Source: SHXO01 sp964523885
GTDB lineage: Bacteria; Pseudomonadota; Gammaproteobacteria; Burkholderiales; SHXO01
Length of the DNA stretch: 64,000 bases
Direction: 5' to 3'
Assembly (NCBI GenBank): GCA_964523885.1
Contig: CAZFYX010000020.1
Coordinates: forward strand, 1-64,000
The position numbers and the translations under genes were made by a program. Of this stretch, positions 43,925-52,100 are shown piece after piece (the stretch's first letter is position 1; each line of letters begins with the position of its first letter). The notes below the pieces were generated by a model. It ran no database searches, had not been told where the DNA came from, and saw only the letters and a list, made by a program, of their open reading frames with translations.

Positions 43925-44434
43925 TCAGCGTGCAGGCACTACGTCACAAGCGGCCTGCCCTGCGGCGCGATCGCCGTCCGTACAACTTGACGACCTTGAC
44001 CAGTCTCTTGTTCTCACCACCGCGGTGGGCGGGTCTGAACGGGCTATTTGCTTGGCTGGTTCCTGAGGCGCAGGCACGGGAATGGGGCAGCCCATCATGC
44101 GCATCTGCTCGCCGACTGCATCGAATTCGCCCTTGATCCTGCTCACTTCATCCTTCTGATCCGAAGTCGCTGCGAGGGCGAACAGCGCTGGCCAAAATAT
44201 GATCGCACCTATACCGGTCATCGCAGCATCGGTGTCAGAGTTCTTCTTCTGCTCCGCTATGATCTGAGCCCGTCGCGCCTCCAGACGCTTGTACTCCTGC
44301 GCCATCTGATCGCACGTCAAGTGCTGATACACCGTAGGACTGACGTACTTCGGCGCGATGCGGTCCGGGTTTGTGGCGCATCCCGTCGCGCTTACCGCAG
44401 CCATGATCGTGATTCGAGTGAACAAGCTCCTCAC
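43925..44434 (-). CDS. Uncharacterised lipoprotein, lower GC
   Basis: A 169-residue predicted lipoprotein with lipobox SATGC near residue 19. A helical region follows (YQHLTCDQMAQEYKRLEARR), then a hydrophobic stretch (AAMTGIGAIIFWPALFALAA) and EVSRIKGEFDAVGEQMRMMGC. The GTG at 44434 is preceded by GGGAGGTTGCG. The GC content of sampled segments is about 55-60%, visibly below the roughly 70% around it, and codon choice is less biased, so recent transfer is likely. The last 40 residues look like read-through into unrelated sequence and may not be native. Confidence 0.72.
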   Translation of the reverse strand: MRSLFTRITIMAAVSATGCATNPDRIAPKYVSPTVYQHLTCDQMAQEYKRLEARRAQIIAEQKKNSDTDAAMTGIGAIIFWPALFALAATSDQKDEVSRIKGEFDAVGEQMRMMGCPIPVPAPQEPAKQIARSDPPTAVVRTRDWSRSSSCTDGDRAAGQAACDVVPAR

Positions 44435-44617
44435 CGCAACCTCCCTGCAAGCCGGTCCGGGGAGTATCTAATGCCACAGGCATGGTTTCTCTCTTGGCTG
44501 CGCCGTTCCCTTGACCTGTTGTGCCATTCTGGTCCCGGGCCGTTGTTTGACCCAGCGCAGAAACCACGCCCCGCCCACAGGTGATACTCCCCGCTTCCCA
44601 GCGCAGCGGAGGGCAGC

Positions 44618-45259
44618 ATGGGCAACATCAGCAGCGAGGTTTCGATCCCGTCCGGCCCGGTCACGCTCGAGGGGCTGCTGCAGGTGCCCGACGCGGCGCG
44701 CGGGGTGGTGGTCTTCTCACACGGCAGCGGCTCGGGTCGCAACTCGCCGCGCAACCAGTACGTCGCCGCCGAACTGGCGCGGGCCAGCCTCGCCACGCTG
44801 CTGCTGGATCTGCTGACACCCGAGGAGGAGCGCGACTACGAAGTGCGCTTCGACATCGCGCTGCTCAGCGAGCGCCTGGCTGATGCGGTGCGGCACGTGC
44901 GCAGTGCCTCCGCCACGCACGGGCTGCCGGTCGGCTTGTTCGGCGCAAGCACCGGTGCCGCCTCCGCACTGCGGGTGGCAGCGGAGATGCCCGGCGTGAT
45001 CGCTGCCGTCGTTTCACGCGGCGGTCGGCCCGACCTGGCGGGCAACCAGCTCCTGCCGTTTGTGCAGGCTCCCACGCTGCTGGTGGTCGGCGGCGAGGAT
45101 CACGAGGTCATCCGCCTCAACCGCGCCGCCGAGCGCTGGCTGCAGTGCAGGAAGGAACTGGTGATCGTGCCCGGTGCGACGCACCTGTTCGAGGAGCCTG
45201 GCACCCTGGAAGCAGTGGCCCGCCTCGCGCGCGACTGGTTCCTCCGGCATCTCGTGTAA
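44618..45259 (+). CDS. Dienelactone-hydrolase-like protein
   Basis: A 213-residue alpha/beta hydrolase with VVVFSHGSGSGRNSPRNQYVA, the nucleophile region GLFGASTGAASALR (serine), VVSRGGRPDLAG, and the C-terminal IVPGATHLFEEPGTLE. This type is often found fused to, or beside, a phosphoribosyltransferase. Here the phosphoribosyltransferase gene converges with it, stop to stop, two bases apart. CGGAGGGCAGC precedes the ATG at 44618. The function of the pair is not known; they recur in stress-related clusters. Confidence 0.85.
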   Translation: MGNISSEVSIPSGPVTLEGLLQVPDAARGVVVFSHGSGSGRNSPRNQYVAAELARASLATLLLDLLTPEEERDYEVRFDIALLSERLADAVRHVRSASATHGLPVGLFGASTGAASALRVAAEMPGVIAAVVSRGGRPDLAGNQLLPFVQAPTLLVVGGEDHEVIRLNRAAERWLQCRKELVIVPGATHLFEEPGTLEAVARLARDWFLRHLV

Positions 45260-45261
45260 CG

Positions 45262-45894
45262 CTACCGCGCCGAGAGCAGCGCTACGACCTCTTCGTCCTC
45301 GACCTGGCGGAAGTCGCGATAGAACTGGCCCACTGCGTAGAAGTCCTTCGGGATTGCGAGGCACACGACCTCGTCGGCATACGGGCGCACCTTTTCCAAG
45401 CTGTCGGCGGCGGCCACCGGCACCGCGCAAACCAGCCGCGCAGGATTCTTGGCGCGGGCGGCATGCAGCGCCGCAATCATGGTTGCACCCGTGGCGAGTC
45501 CGTCGTCGACGACGATGACAGTCCTGCCCTGCGGGTCGACCGGTGCCCGCGCCGGCGTGTACTGCGCGCGCCGCTTGCGCAGGGTTTCCAGCTGCGCCGC
45601 CTTCTCGCGCTCGAGGTAGGTCTCATCGGCGCCCGCCGATGCCGCTTGCTCGGACACGAAAGCCCAACCGGTCTCGTCGATGGCGCCGACCGCGAACTCG
45701 GGGCTGAACGGCGCGCGCAGCTTGCGCACCAGCACGACGTCCAGCTCTCCGCCCAGCCGGTCGGCGAGGACGCGGCCCATGCTGACCGCCCCGCGCGGAA
45801 TGGCGAGAACGAGAGGCTGGCGGCCGCGGTAATGGGCGAGCGCCGCGGCGAGTTGCGCTGCGGCATCGGCCCGGGAGTCGAATCTGAGGGTCAC
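45262..45894 (-). CDS. Phosphoribosyltransferase family protein
   Basis: A 210-residue type I phosphoribosyltransferase-fold protein with the PRPP-binding loop TVIVVDDGLATGATM and the N-terminal VLAIPRGAVSMGRVLADRLG. Members of this group are often fused to a dienelactone-hydrolase-like domain, which is the protein encoded convergently here. The base substrate is unknown. The GTG at 45894 is preceded by GGAGGACGCCCGC. The gene diverges from the Lon-type protease across a gap that holds an FNR-type dyad. Confidence 0.88.
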   Translation of the reverse strand: MTLRFDSRADAAAQLAAALAHYRGRQPLVLAIPRGAVSMGRVLADRLGGELDVVLVRKLRAPFSPEFAVGAIDETGWAFVSEQAASAGADETYLEREKAAQLETLRKRRAQYTPARAPVDPQGRTVIVVDDGLATGATMIAALHAARAKNPARLVCAVPVAAADSLEKVRPYADEVVCLAIPKDFYAVGQFYRDFRQVEDEEVVALLSAR

Positions 45895-45963
45895 GCGGGC
45901 GTCCTCCGTCGCGGCAGGTTATCCCCGGAAGTGCCACTATCCCACTGCTGGCTGCTGCAGGCG

Positions 45964-45977
45964 TTGACCGGGATCAA
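45964..45977. promoter_or_regulatory. FNR/Anr-type dyad upstream of the Lon-like gene
   Basis: TTGACCGGGATCAA matches the FNR-family consensus TTGAnnnnnnTCAA. It sits 98 bases before the Lon-like ATG and 70 bases upstream of the divergent phosphoribosyltransferase start. It could serve either gene. Confidence 0.6.
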
Positions 45978-46074
45978 CCGGCTCGGGCACTTGCGATGGA
46001 TCAAGGGCTCGGCGTGCGCCGCGACGCATCATCATCGGTCTTCCGACCGGGTCATCGAACCAACAACGAACACC

Positions 46075-48582
46075 ATGCCCGAAGCCCAGCGCCTGTCCGT
46101 CGAGCAACTCTACACCCCCTGCAGGCCGGAGGCGTTGCAGTTCGACACCACTGCACAGCTGGAGGACCTGCCGGGACTGCCGGGCCAGCAGCGCGCACTC
46201 GATGCGATCGAGCTCGCGGTGGCGATGCGCAGCCGCGGTTACAACCTGTTCGTGCTCGGACCCGTGGGCGTGGGCAAGCGCACCCTGGTGCGCCAGCTGC
46301 TCGAGGCCCGCGCCGGGGGCGAGCCGGCGCCCCCGGACTGGTGCTACGTCAACAACTTCGAACAACCCCACCGTCCGCATGCCCTGCGCCTGCCGCGCGG
46401 GGCCGGCACCCGGCTGCGCCGCGACATGGCGCAGCTGGTCGAGGAGCTGCGTGCCTCGATTCCGGCGATGTTCGAGAGCGAGGAGTACCGCTCCCGTGCC
46501 GAGCAGATCGACGGCGAGATCAGCGAGCGGCAGGAGAAGGCCTTCGTCGACCTCGGTCAGGAGGCGGCCGGGGAGAGCATCGCGCTGGTGCATACGCCGG
46601 CCGGCTTCTCGCTGGCGCCGATGCAGGCAGGCGAGGTGGTGACCCCGGAGCAGTTCGAGCACCTCCCGGAGGAGGAGCGCCGGCGCTTCGAGCAGAAGAT
46701 GGAGCGGTTGCAGGAGAAGCTGCAGAAGGCCATCCGCCAGGTGCAGGGGATGCAGCGCGAGAAGCGCGAGCGGCTCAAGCAGCTCAACCGCGAGATGACG
46801 ATGCTCGCGGTGGGCCACCTGGTCGAGGAGCTGAAGTCGAACTACGTCGAGCTTCCTCGCGTGGCTGCGTATCTCGATGCGGTGCAGGCCGACGTGCTGG
46901 AGAACATCGATGCCTTCCGCCGTCCGCCGGAGACCGAGACCAACATCCTCGGCATGCCTGCAGGCGAGCGCCTTTCCTACCGGCGCTACGAGGTCAACGT
47001 GCTCGTCGGCGACGGTGACGCGCCTGCCGGAGCGCCGGTGGTCATGGAGGACAACCCGACCTATCCCAACCTGCTCGGCCGGGTCGAGTACCAGGCGCGC
47101 TTCGGGGCGCTGGTGACCGACTTCGCGCAGATCAAGGCCGGCGCGCTGCACCGGGCGAACGGGGGCTACCTGCTGCTCGATGCCTACAAGCTGCTCACCC
47201 AGCCCTTCGCATGGGACGGGCTCAAGCGCGCGCTCGCCGCGGGCGAGCTGCGCACCGAGGCGCTCGGGCAGAGCATGGGACTGGTCAGCACCGCCGCGCT
47301 GGAGCCGGAGCCGATCCCGATCGACCTCAAGGTGGTGCTGCTCGGCGAGCGCCTGTACTACTACATCCTGCAGGCGTGGGACCCGGAGTTCGCCCAGCTG
47401 TTCAAGGTGCAGGCGGACTTCGAGGACGAGTACGTGCGCGATGCCGGGCACGAGCGGCTGTATGCCCGCATGATTGCGGCGCAGGCGCGGCGTGACGGCC
47501 TGCTCCCGCTGGACCGCGCGGCCGTGGCGCGCGTGATCGAGCGTGCCGCGCGCGAGGCCGGCGATGCCGAGCGCATGTCGGCCAACGTCGAGGCGCTGAA
47601 CGACCTGCTGCGCGAGGCCGACCATCGGGCCCGCGCGCGTGCCGTGGCGGTAACCGGTGCGTCCGATGTGCAGGCGGCGATCGACGCGCAGGTCCGGCGT
47701 GCCGGCCGCGTGCGCGAGAAGGTGCACGAGGCGATCCTGCGCGGCGACCTCCTGGTGCAGACCGACGGCGAGTGCATCGGCCAGGTCAACGGCCTGTCTG
47801 TGAGCGGGCTGGGAGCCATCGCCTTCGCCTTTCCGACCCGCATCACCGCCACCACCCGGCTGGGCGATGGCGAGGTGATCGACATCCAGCGCGAAGTGGA
47901 GCTGTCCGGTCCGATCCACTCGAAGGGGGTGATGATCCTCGCGGCCTTCCTGGCCGCTCGCTACTCGTCCGATCGCCCGCACTCGCTCGGAGCCAGCATC
48001 GTGTTCGAGCAGACCTACGGTCCCGTGGACGGCGACAGCGCCTCGGCAGCGGAACTGTGCGCGCTGCTGTCTTCGCTGGGACAGTTCCCGTTGCGCCAGT
48101 CGCTGGCCGTCACCGGTGCGGTGGACCAGCACGGTGCGATCCAGCCGATCGGCGCGGTCAACGAGAAGATCGAGGGCTTCTTCGACCTCTGCAAGGCACG
48201 CGGCCTGACCGGTCGGCAGGGCGTGATCATCCCCGCGGCCAACGTGAAGCACCTGATGCTGCGCGCGGACGTCGTGGCCGCGGTGGCGGCCGGGGATTTT
48301 TCCGTGTTCAGCGTGTCGAAGATCGACCAGGCGCTGGAGCTGCTGGGCGGCACGCCAGCCGGGGAAGCAGATGCTGACGGCGATTTCCCCGAGGGCACGC
48401 TGAACTTCCGCGTGACCGCGCGGCTCATCGAGCTGTCGCTGGTGCGCCAGGCGTATTCGAACGTCGAGATCCGGGTGAAGAAGGTCCGCAACGTCAGGGC
48501 TGCCGAGCCCGAGAAGCCGCCGAAGAAGGCCACGCCCGGGGTCGCGCGTGGCCGCGGCAAGGGACCAGCGGGTGCGCGCTGA
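46075..48582 (+). CDS. Lon-family ATP-dependent protease
   Basis: An 835-residue protein with an N-terminal region, a P-loop domain with Walker A GPVGVGKRT (62-70), a helical insert of about 120 residues (about 150-290), and a C-terminal Lon-type protease domain. The catalytic dyad is Ser655 (DGDSAS) and Lys698 (NEKIEGF). They are 43 residues apart, as in E. coli Lon. This is the short-lid LonB-like group seen in low-oxygen and stress loci, not housekeeping Lon. The ATG at 46075 lies 98 bases after the FNR-type dyad. The next gene overlaps its stop by 11 bases. Confidence 0.9.
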   Translation: MPEAQRLSVEQLYTPCRPEALQFDTTAQLEDLPGLPGQQRALDAIELAVAMRSRGYNLFVLGPVGVGKRTLVRQLLEARAGGEPAPPDWCYVNNFEQPHRPHALRLPRGAGTRLRRDMAQLVEELRASIPAMFESEEYRSRAEQIDGEISERQEKAFVDLGQEAAGESIALVHTPAGFSLAPMQAGEVVTPEQFEHLPEEERRRFEQKMERLQEKLQKAIRQVQGMQREKRERLKQLNREMTMLAVGHLVEELKSNYVELPRVAAYLDAVQADVLENIDAFRRPPETETNILGMPAGERLSYRRYEVNVLVGDGDAPAGAPVVMEDNPTYPNLLGRVEYQARFGALVTDFAQIKAGALHRANGGYLLLDAYKLLTQPFAWDGLKRALAAGELRTEALGQSMGLVSTAALEPEPIPIDLKVVLLGERLYYYILQAWDPEFAQLFKVQADFEDEYVRDAGHERLYARMIAAQARRDGLLPLDRAAVARVIERAAREAGDAERMSANVEALNDLLREADHRARARAVAVTGASDVQAAIDAQVRRAGRVREKVHEAILRGDLLVQTDGECIGQVNGLSVSGLGAIAFAFPTRITATTRLGDGEVIDIQREVELSGPIHSKGVMILAAFLAARYSSDRPHSLGASIVFEQTYGPVDGDSASAAELCALLSSLGQFPLRQSLAVTGAVDQHGAIQPIGAVNEKIEGFFDLCKARGLTGRQGVIIPAANVKHLMLRADVVAAVAAGDFSVFSVSKIDQALELLGGTPAGEADADGDFPEGTLNFRVTARLIELSLVRQAYSNVEIRVKKVRNVRAAEPEKPPKKATPGVARGRGKGPAGAR

Positions 48583-49339
48583 CGGCGGGACCGATGCGCG
48601 CGTGCTGCTGGCCGTCCGCGGGGCGGCCCGCTCTGACGCACCGATCGATCTGGCGCTGCAGCTCGCCGTCGCCCTCGAAGCCGAACTTGCCGGGGTGTTC
48701 ATCGAGGACAGCGATCTGCTGCGCGTCGCGGCATTGCCATTCACCCGCGAGGTGGGGCGGGTTACCGGCGCCTTGCGTCCGCTGGACCCGGGAGAGGTGG
48801 AGGCGTCGCTGCGGCGGCAGGCGGAGCAGGTGCGGCACGCGCTCGCGGATCTGACCCGGAGCTCGCAGGTGAAGTGGTCGTTCCGGGTGGCACGAGGCAA
48901 GCTGCCCGAAGCGATGCTGTCGAGCGCGCGGCGAGCCGATATCGTGGTGGCGGGCGAGTGCCGACTGCAGGTGCGGCGGGGGCGCGGCGAGAGCATGCAG
49001 ACGGTGACGGTGGTGTTCGAGCCCGGCCAGTCCGGCGTGCGGACGCTGACAACCGCGCTCAACCTCGCGCGCGGGCGGGTCGAGCGCCTGGCCATCCTCG
49101 TCCCCGACGCGGCGGACCTCGAAGGGCTGCGCCGGCAGGCAGCCCAGGCGGTGCAGGCGGCCCCGGAGCTGCTGCGCATCGCAACGCTGCCTTCGCGCGA
49201 GGCTGCGGGGTTGGTCCGCAGCGTGCGCCAGCAGTCCGCGCGCGCGCTGGTGCTCGCTCCGGACAGCCTGCACGACGGGGAGCGGCAGGTCCGGGTGCTG
49301 CTGGAGGAATTGCCATGTCCACTGGTGCTGGTGTTCTAG
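48572..49339 (+). CDS. Tandem universal-stress-like protein
   Basis: A 255-residue protein with two similar halves. The first (about 10-130: ARVLLAVRGAARSDAPIDLALQ, then ADIVVAGE) and the second (about 150-255: QTVTVVFEPGQSGVRTLTTAL, then LVLAPDSLHD) both look like degenerate universal-stress domains. I chose the GTG at 48572 because AAGGGACC precedes it; a GTG at 48548 is also possible. It overlaps the Lon-like gene by 11 bases and the nicotinate phosphoribosyltransferase gene by 25 bases. This is a tightly packed three-gene unit under the FNR-type dyad. Confidence 0.72.
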   Translation: MRADGGTDARVLLAVRGAARSDAPIDLALQLAVALEAELAGVFIEDSDLLRVAALPFTREVGRVTGALRPLDPGEVEASLRRQAEQVRHALADLTRSSQVKWSFRVARGKLPEAMLSSARRADIVVAGECRLQVRRGRGESMQTVTVVFEPGQSGVRTLTTALNLARGRVERLAILVPDAADLEGLRRQAAQAVQAAPELLRIATLPSREAAGLVRSVRQQSARALVLAPDSLHDGERQVRVLLEELPCPLVLVF

Positions 49340-50703
49340 CGCGTCAGCGCGATCCCGGGTCGAGCGTCCTGCTGACCGACCTGTACGAGCTGACCATGCT
49401 CCAGACCTACTTCGAGCATGGCATGACCGGGCTCGCGGTGTTCGAGCTGTTCTTCCGGCGCCCGGCGCACGACGCCCGCAACTTCCTGGTGGCCGCCGGA
49501 CTCGAGCAGGCCCTGGAGTACCTCGAGGACCTGCGCGTCGACGAGGCGGACCTCGACTGGATGGCCGCGACGGGACGCTTCTCCGGTGAGTTCATTTCCC
49601 GGCTGCGGGACCTGCGCTTCACCGGCGAGGTCCACGCGCTGCCGGAGGGTACCCTGGTCTTCCCCGACGAGCCCGTGATCCGCATCACCGCGCCCCTGCC
49701 GGAGGCGCAGCTGGTGGAAAGCCGGCTCATGAACATCCTGCACTTCCAGACCCTCATCGCCAGCAAGGCGGCGCGGTCGGTGCTGCAGGCGCCGGGCAGG
49801 CAACTGGTGGACTTCGGCATGCGCCGCGCGCATGGTGCGGAGGCCGCCCTGTATGCGGCACGCGCGGCCTACCTCGCCGGCTTCTCGGGCACCTCCACGG
49901 CGCTGGCCGGGCAGCGCTACGGCGTGCCGGTGTTCGGCACCATGGCGCACTCGTTCGTCCAGGCGCACGACAGTGAGTCGCTGGCCTTCGAGCGGTTCGC
50001 GCGCAGCCATCCCGGGGGGATCACGCTGCTGATCGACACCTACGACACCGAGGCGGCGGCGCGCAAGCTTGCCGTGCTCGCCCCCGGGCTGGCGGCCGAC
50101 GGTATCCGCATCGCGGCCGTGCGCCTGGACAGCGGCGACCTGGCCGATCACGCCATCCGGGTTCGCCACATCCTGGACGACGCCGGCCTGCGCGAGGTGC
50201 GCATCTTCGCCAGCAGCGGCCTGGACGAGTTCAAGCTGCAAGAGCTGCTCGAGGTGCGGGGTGCGCCCATCGACGGCTTCGGCATCGGCAGCGCGCTCGA
50301 CACGTCGCAGGATCTGCCCACCCTGGACTGTGCCTACAAGCTGCAGGAGTACGCCGGCCTTCCCCGGCGCAAGCGCTCCGAGGGGAAGGCGACCTGGCCG
50401 GGCCGAAAGCAGGTATTCCGGCGGCGCTCGGCGGCCGGCGATCTGGCCGGCGACACGCTCGCGCTGGAGCACGAGCGCATCGAGGGCGAGCCGCTGCTGC
50501 GTCCGGTGATGCGGGGCGGCCGCCGCCTGCCCGGCCTGCCCGACCTGCCGCAGGCACGCGAACACTGTCGGGCACAGCTCGCACAGCTGCCCGTCGCGCT
50601 GCGGGCGCTGGTTCCGGCGCCGCCTTACCCGGTAACGGTCTCGGAAGCGCTGCGCGCCCTGGCGGCGGAAGCAGACCGCAGGCAGATGGAGGCACTCCCG
50701 TAG
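49315..50703 (+). CDS. pncB: Nicotinate phosphoribosyltransferase
   Basis: A 462-residue enzyme converting nicotinate and PRPP to nicotinate mononucleotide (NAD salvage). It shows LLTDLYELTMLQTYFEHGM at the start, LVDFGMRRAHG, VFGTMAHSFVQAH with the catalytic histidine, VRLDSGDLADHAI, and IFASSGLDEFKL with the phosphate-binding GIGSALDTS. It belongs to the longer bacterial branch. CTGGAGGAATTGCC precedes the ATG at 49315, inside the end of the universal-stress-like gene. It fits NAD maintenance under oxygen limitation. Confidence 0.93.
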   Translation: MSTGAGVLARQRDPGSSVLLTDLYELTMLQTYFEHGMTGLAVFELFFRRPAHDARNFLVAAGLEQALEYLEDLRVDEADLDWMAATGRFSGEFISRLRDLRFTGEVHALPEGTLVFPDEPVIRITAPLPEAQLVESRLMNILHFQTLIASKAARSVLQAPGRQLVDFGMRRAHGAEAALYAARAAYLAGFSGTSTALAGQRYGVPVFGTMAHSFVQAHDSESLAFERFARSHPGGITLLIDTYDTEAAARKLAVLAPGLAADGIRIAAVRLDSGDLADHAIRVRHILDDAGLREVRIFASSGLDEFKLQELLEVRGAPIDGFGIGSALDTSQDLPTLDCAYKLQEYAGLPRRKRSEGKATWPGRKQVFRRRSAAGDLAGDTLALEHERIEGEPLLRPVMRGGRRLPGLPDLPQAREHCRAQLAQLPVALRALVPAPPYPVTVSEALRALAAEADRRQMEALP

Positions 50704-50710
50704 GCATGCG

Positions 50711-50724
50711 TTGACCACGGTCAA
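50711..50724. promoter_or_regulatory. FNR/Anr-type dyad upstream of the CBS gene
   Basis: TTGACCACGGTCAA has perfect six-base arms (TTGACC/GGTCAA). It is 60 bases before the CBS-protein ATG. TCTAAG at 50745-50750 could be a -10 element at nearly the class II spacing. Confidence 0.65.
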
Positions 50725-50784
50725 GGCGTCGCCCTTGCCGTGGGTCTAAGCTGCATTTTCTACAGCATGAATGGGAGAGTGGCC

Positions 50785-51237
50785 ATGGCAGTGGGCGAAA
50801 TCTGCAGCCGCGAAGTGGTGATCGCGCGCACCGGCGAGACGCTGCGCACGGCGGCACAGTTGATGCGCGAGAAGCACGTCGGTGCACTGGCCGTGGTGGA
50901 GGATCGCAACGGCGCGGTGGTGCCGGTGGGCGTGCTGACCGACCGCGACATCGTCACGGCGGTGGTGGCCAAGGGCCTCGACGCCGACGCCCTGCGGGTC
51001 GGCGAAGTGATGAGCGCCAATCCGGTCACGGCCCGCGAGACCGACGGCGTGTCCGCCTGCATCGCGAAGATGCGCGAGAAGGGCGTGCGCCGCATGCCGG
51101 TGGTGAACGCCCGGGGCGAGTTGACCGGCATCGTCAGCACCGATGACTTCATCGAGCTGCTGGCCGAGGAGCTGAACGGGCTGGCGCGCACCATCGCCAA
51201 CGAGCAACGTCGCGAGACCCGGTCACGCACCGTCTGA
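50785..51237 (+). CDS. CBS-domain-pair protein
   Basis: A 150-residue protein made of two CBS motifs, which usually bind adenine nucleotides such as AMP or NAD. It shows VVIARTGETLRTAAQLMREKHVGALAVVEDR with GVLTDRDIVTAVV, and MSANPVTARETDGVSACIAKM with GVRRMPVVNARGELTGIVSTDDF. The ATG at 50785 is chosen over 50767 because GGGAGAGTGGCC lies before it. Small CBS proteins like this recur in low-oxygen clusters. The BCAM0308 gene follows after 30 bases, so it is an operon downstream of the FNR-type dyad. Confidence 0.92.
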   Translation: MAVGEICSREVVIARTGETLRTAAQLMREKHVGALAVVEDRNGAVVPVGVLTDRDIVTAVVAKGLDADALRVGEVMSANPVTARETDGVSACIAKMREKGVRRMPVVNARGELTGIVSTDDFIELLAEELNGLARTIANEQRRETRSRTV

Positions 51238-51267
51238 GCCGGTGTTTGCGCAGGAAGGAGGAGGCCC

Positions 51268-51768
51268 ATGAGCATGCACGACGCAATCCGCAGCCACGCG
51301 CGCGAGCGCCACGACCGCCAGATCGAGGAGGTGGTGCACGATGCCTACCGTGAGCGGCATCGTCCGCCCGAGCCGGCCGTGTGTCCGACCTGCGGGGTGG
51401 TGTACCAGCACGGCGCATTCCACTGGATTCCGCGGCCGGTGGGTGCGCAGGAGCATGTCTGTCCGGCGTGCCGGCGGATCGCTGATGACTATCCGGCGGG
51501 ATACCTCACCCTCGAGGGCGAGTTCTTCCGCTCGCATCGCGACGAGATCACGGGTCTGGTGAACAACGAGGCTGCGCGGGCACGCGCCGAGCACCCGCTC
51601 GAGCGCATCCTGGGCATCGAGGAGCGGGACGGGCAGGTGGTGATCAAGACCACCGACCTGCACCTGCCGCGCCGGATCGGCGACGCCCTGCACCGGGCCT
51701 GGCGCGGCGAGTCGGAGACGAAGTACGCGCCGGACGAGTACCTCGTGCGAGTGCACTGGCGGCGGTAG
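51268..51768 (+). CDS. BCAM0308 family protein
   Basis: A 166-residue protein with a zinc-ribbon-like part: CPTCGVVY at about residues 39-46 and CPACRRIADDYPAGY at about 67-81. Around it are HGAFHWIP and YLTLEGEFFRSHRDEI. A C-terminal strand-rich domain ends YAPDEYLVRVHWRR. The name comes from a Burkholderia cenocepacia protein, and I recall that the BCAM0308 locus tag lies in that species' low-oxygen-activated locus. The function is unknown, and there is no enzymatic motif. GGAAGGAGGAGGCCC precedes the ATG. Confidence 0.85.
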   Translation: MSMHDAIRSHARERHDRQIEEVVHDAYRERHRPPEPAVCPTCGVVYQHGAFHWIPRPVGAQEHVCPACRRIADDYPAGYLTLEGEFFRSHRDEITGLVNNEAARARAEHPLERILGIEERDGQVVIKTTDLHLPRRIGDALHRAWRGESETKYAPDEYLVRVHWRR

Positions 51769-51795
51769 GCGGCGCATGCCGCCGGAAACCGGATC

Positions 51796-51885
51796 CACCG
51801 CAGAGGACGCAGAGGGCGCAGCGGAAAATCAGAGGAACGAAGCGCATTGGGCTTTCCTCTGCGTACCTCGGCGTCCTCCGCGGTG
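51796..51885. repeat. Inverted repeat, copy 2
   Basis: The left arm at 51796-51821 (starting caccgcagaggacgcagagg) pairs with the right arm at 51857-51885 (ending ggcgtcctccgcggtg), with few mismatches. It is intergenic, right after the BCAM0308 gene. It is the same style of GAGGACGCAGAG palindrome as at 21339-21422. The small gene at 51922 begins downstream of it. Confidence 0.65.
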
Positions 51886-51921
51886 AATGCGTTTTCGCTC
51901 GCGGCGGTCGCGAGGCTGGCT

Positions 51922-52098
51922 ATGCCCTGGAGCGAAGACCGCTATCCCCCTGCCATGGCGCACCTGCCGCCCGTCGTGCGAGCGAAGGCGGTCGAGATCG
52001 CCAACGCACTGCTGCAGGAAGGGCACGACGAGGGCTTCTGCATCCGCGTCGCGATCGCGCGTGCGCACGAGTGGGCGCGCCGGCGCGGGCTGGAGTAA
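51922..52098 (+). CDS. Small conserved protein, 58 residues
   Basis: A 58-residue frame, MPWSEDRYPPAMAHLPPVVR onward, with EIANALLQEGHDEGFCIRVA and a basic end (HEWARRRGLE). I recall very similar small proteins of unknown function from many proteobacteria and cyanobacteria, which start MPW and share LPP, VRxKAxEIANALLxEG and the C-terminal RA-W. I see no good ribosome-binding site. The stop is two bases from the convergent deacylase stop. It lies just downstream of the inverted repeat. Confidence 0.7.
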   Translation: MPWSEDRYPPAMAHLPPVVRAKAVEIANALLQEGHDEGFCIRVAIARAHEWARRRGLE

Positions 52099-52100
52099 CG

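Noticed and set aside
45937..49179. Very long minus-strand open frame (over 1000 codons) opposite the Lon-like and stress-like genes
   Set aside because: It is a GC-rich antisense shadow. The composition is rich in Arg, Gly, His and Ala, with no domain, while the plus strand carries a clear Lon dyad.
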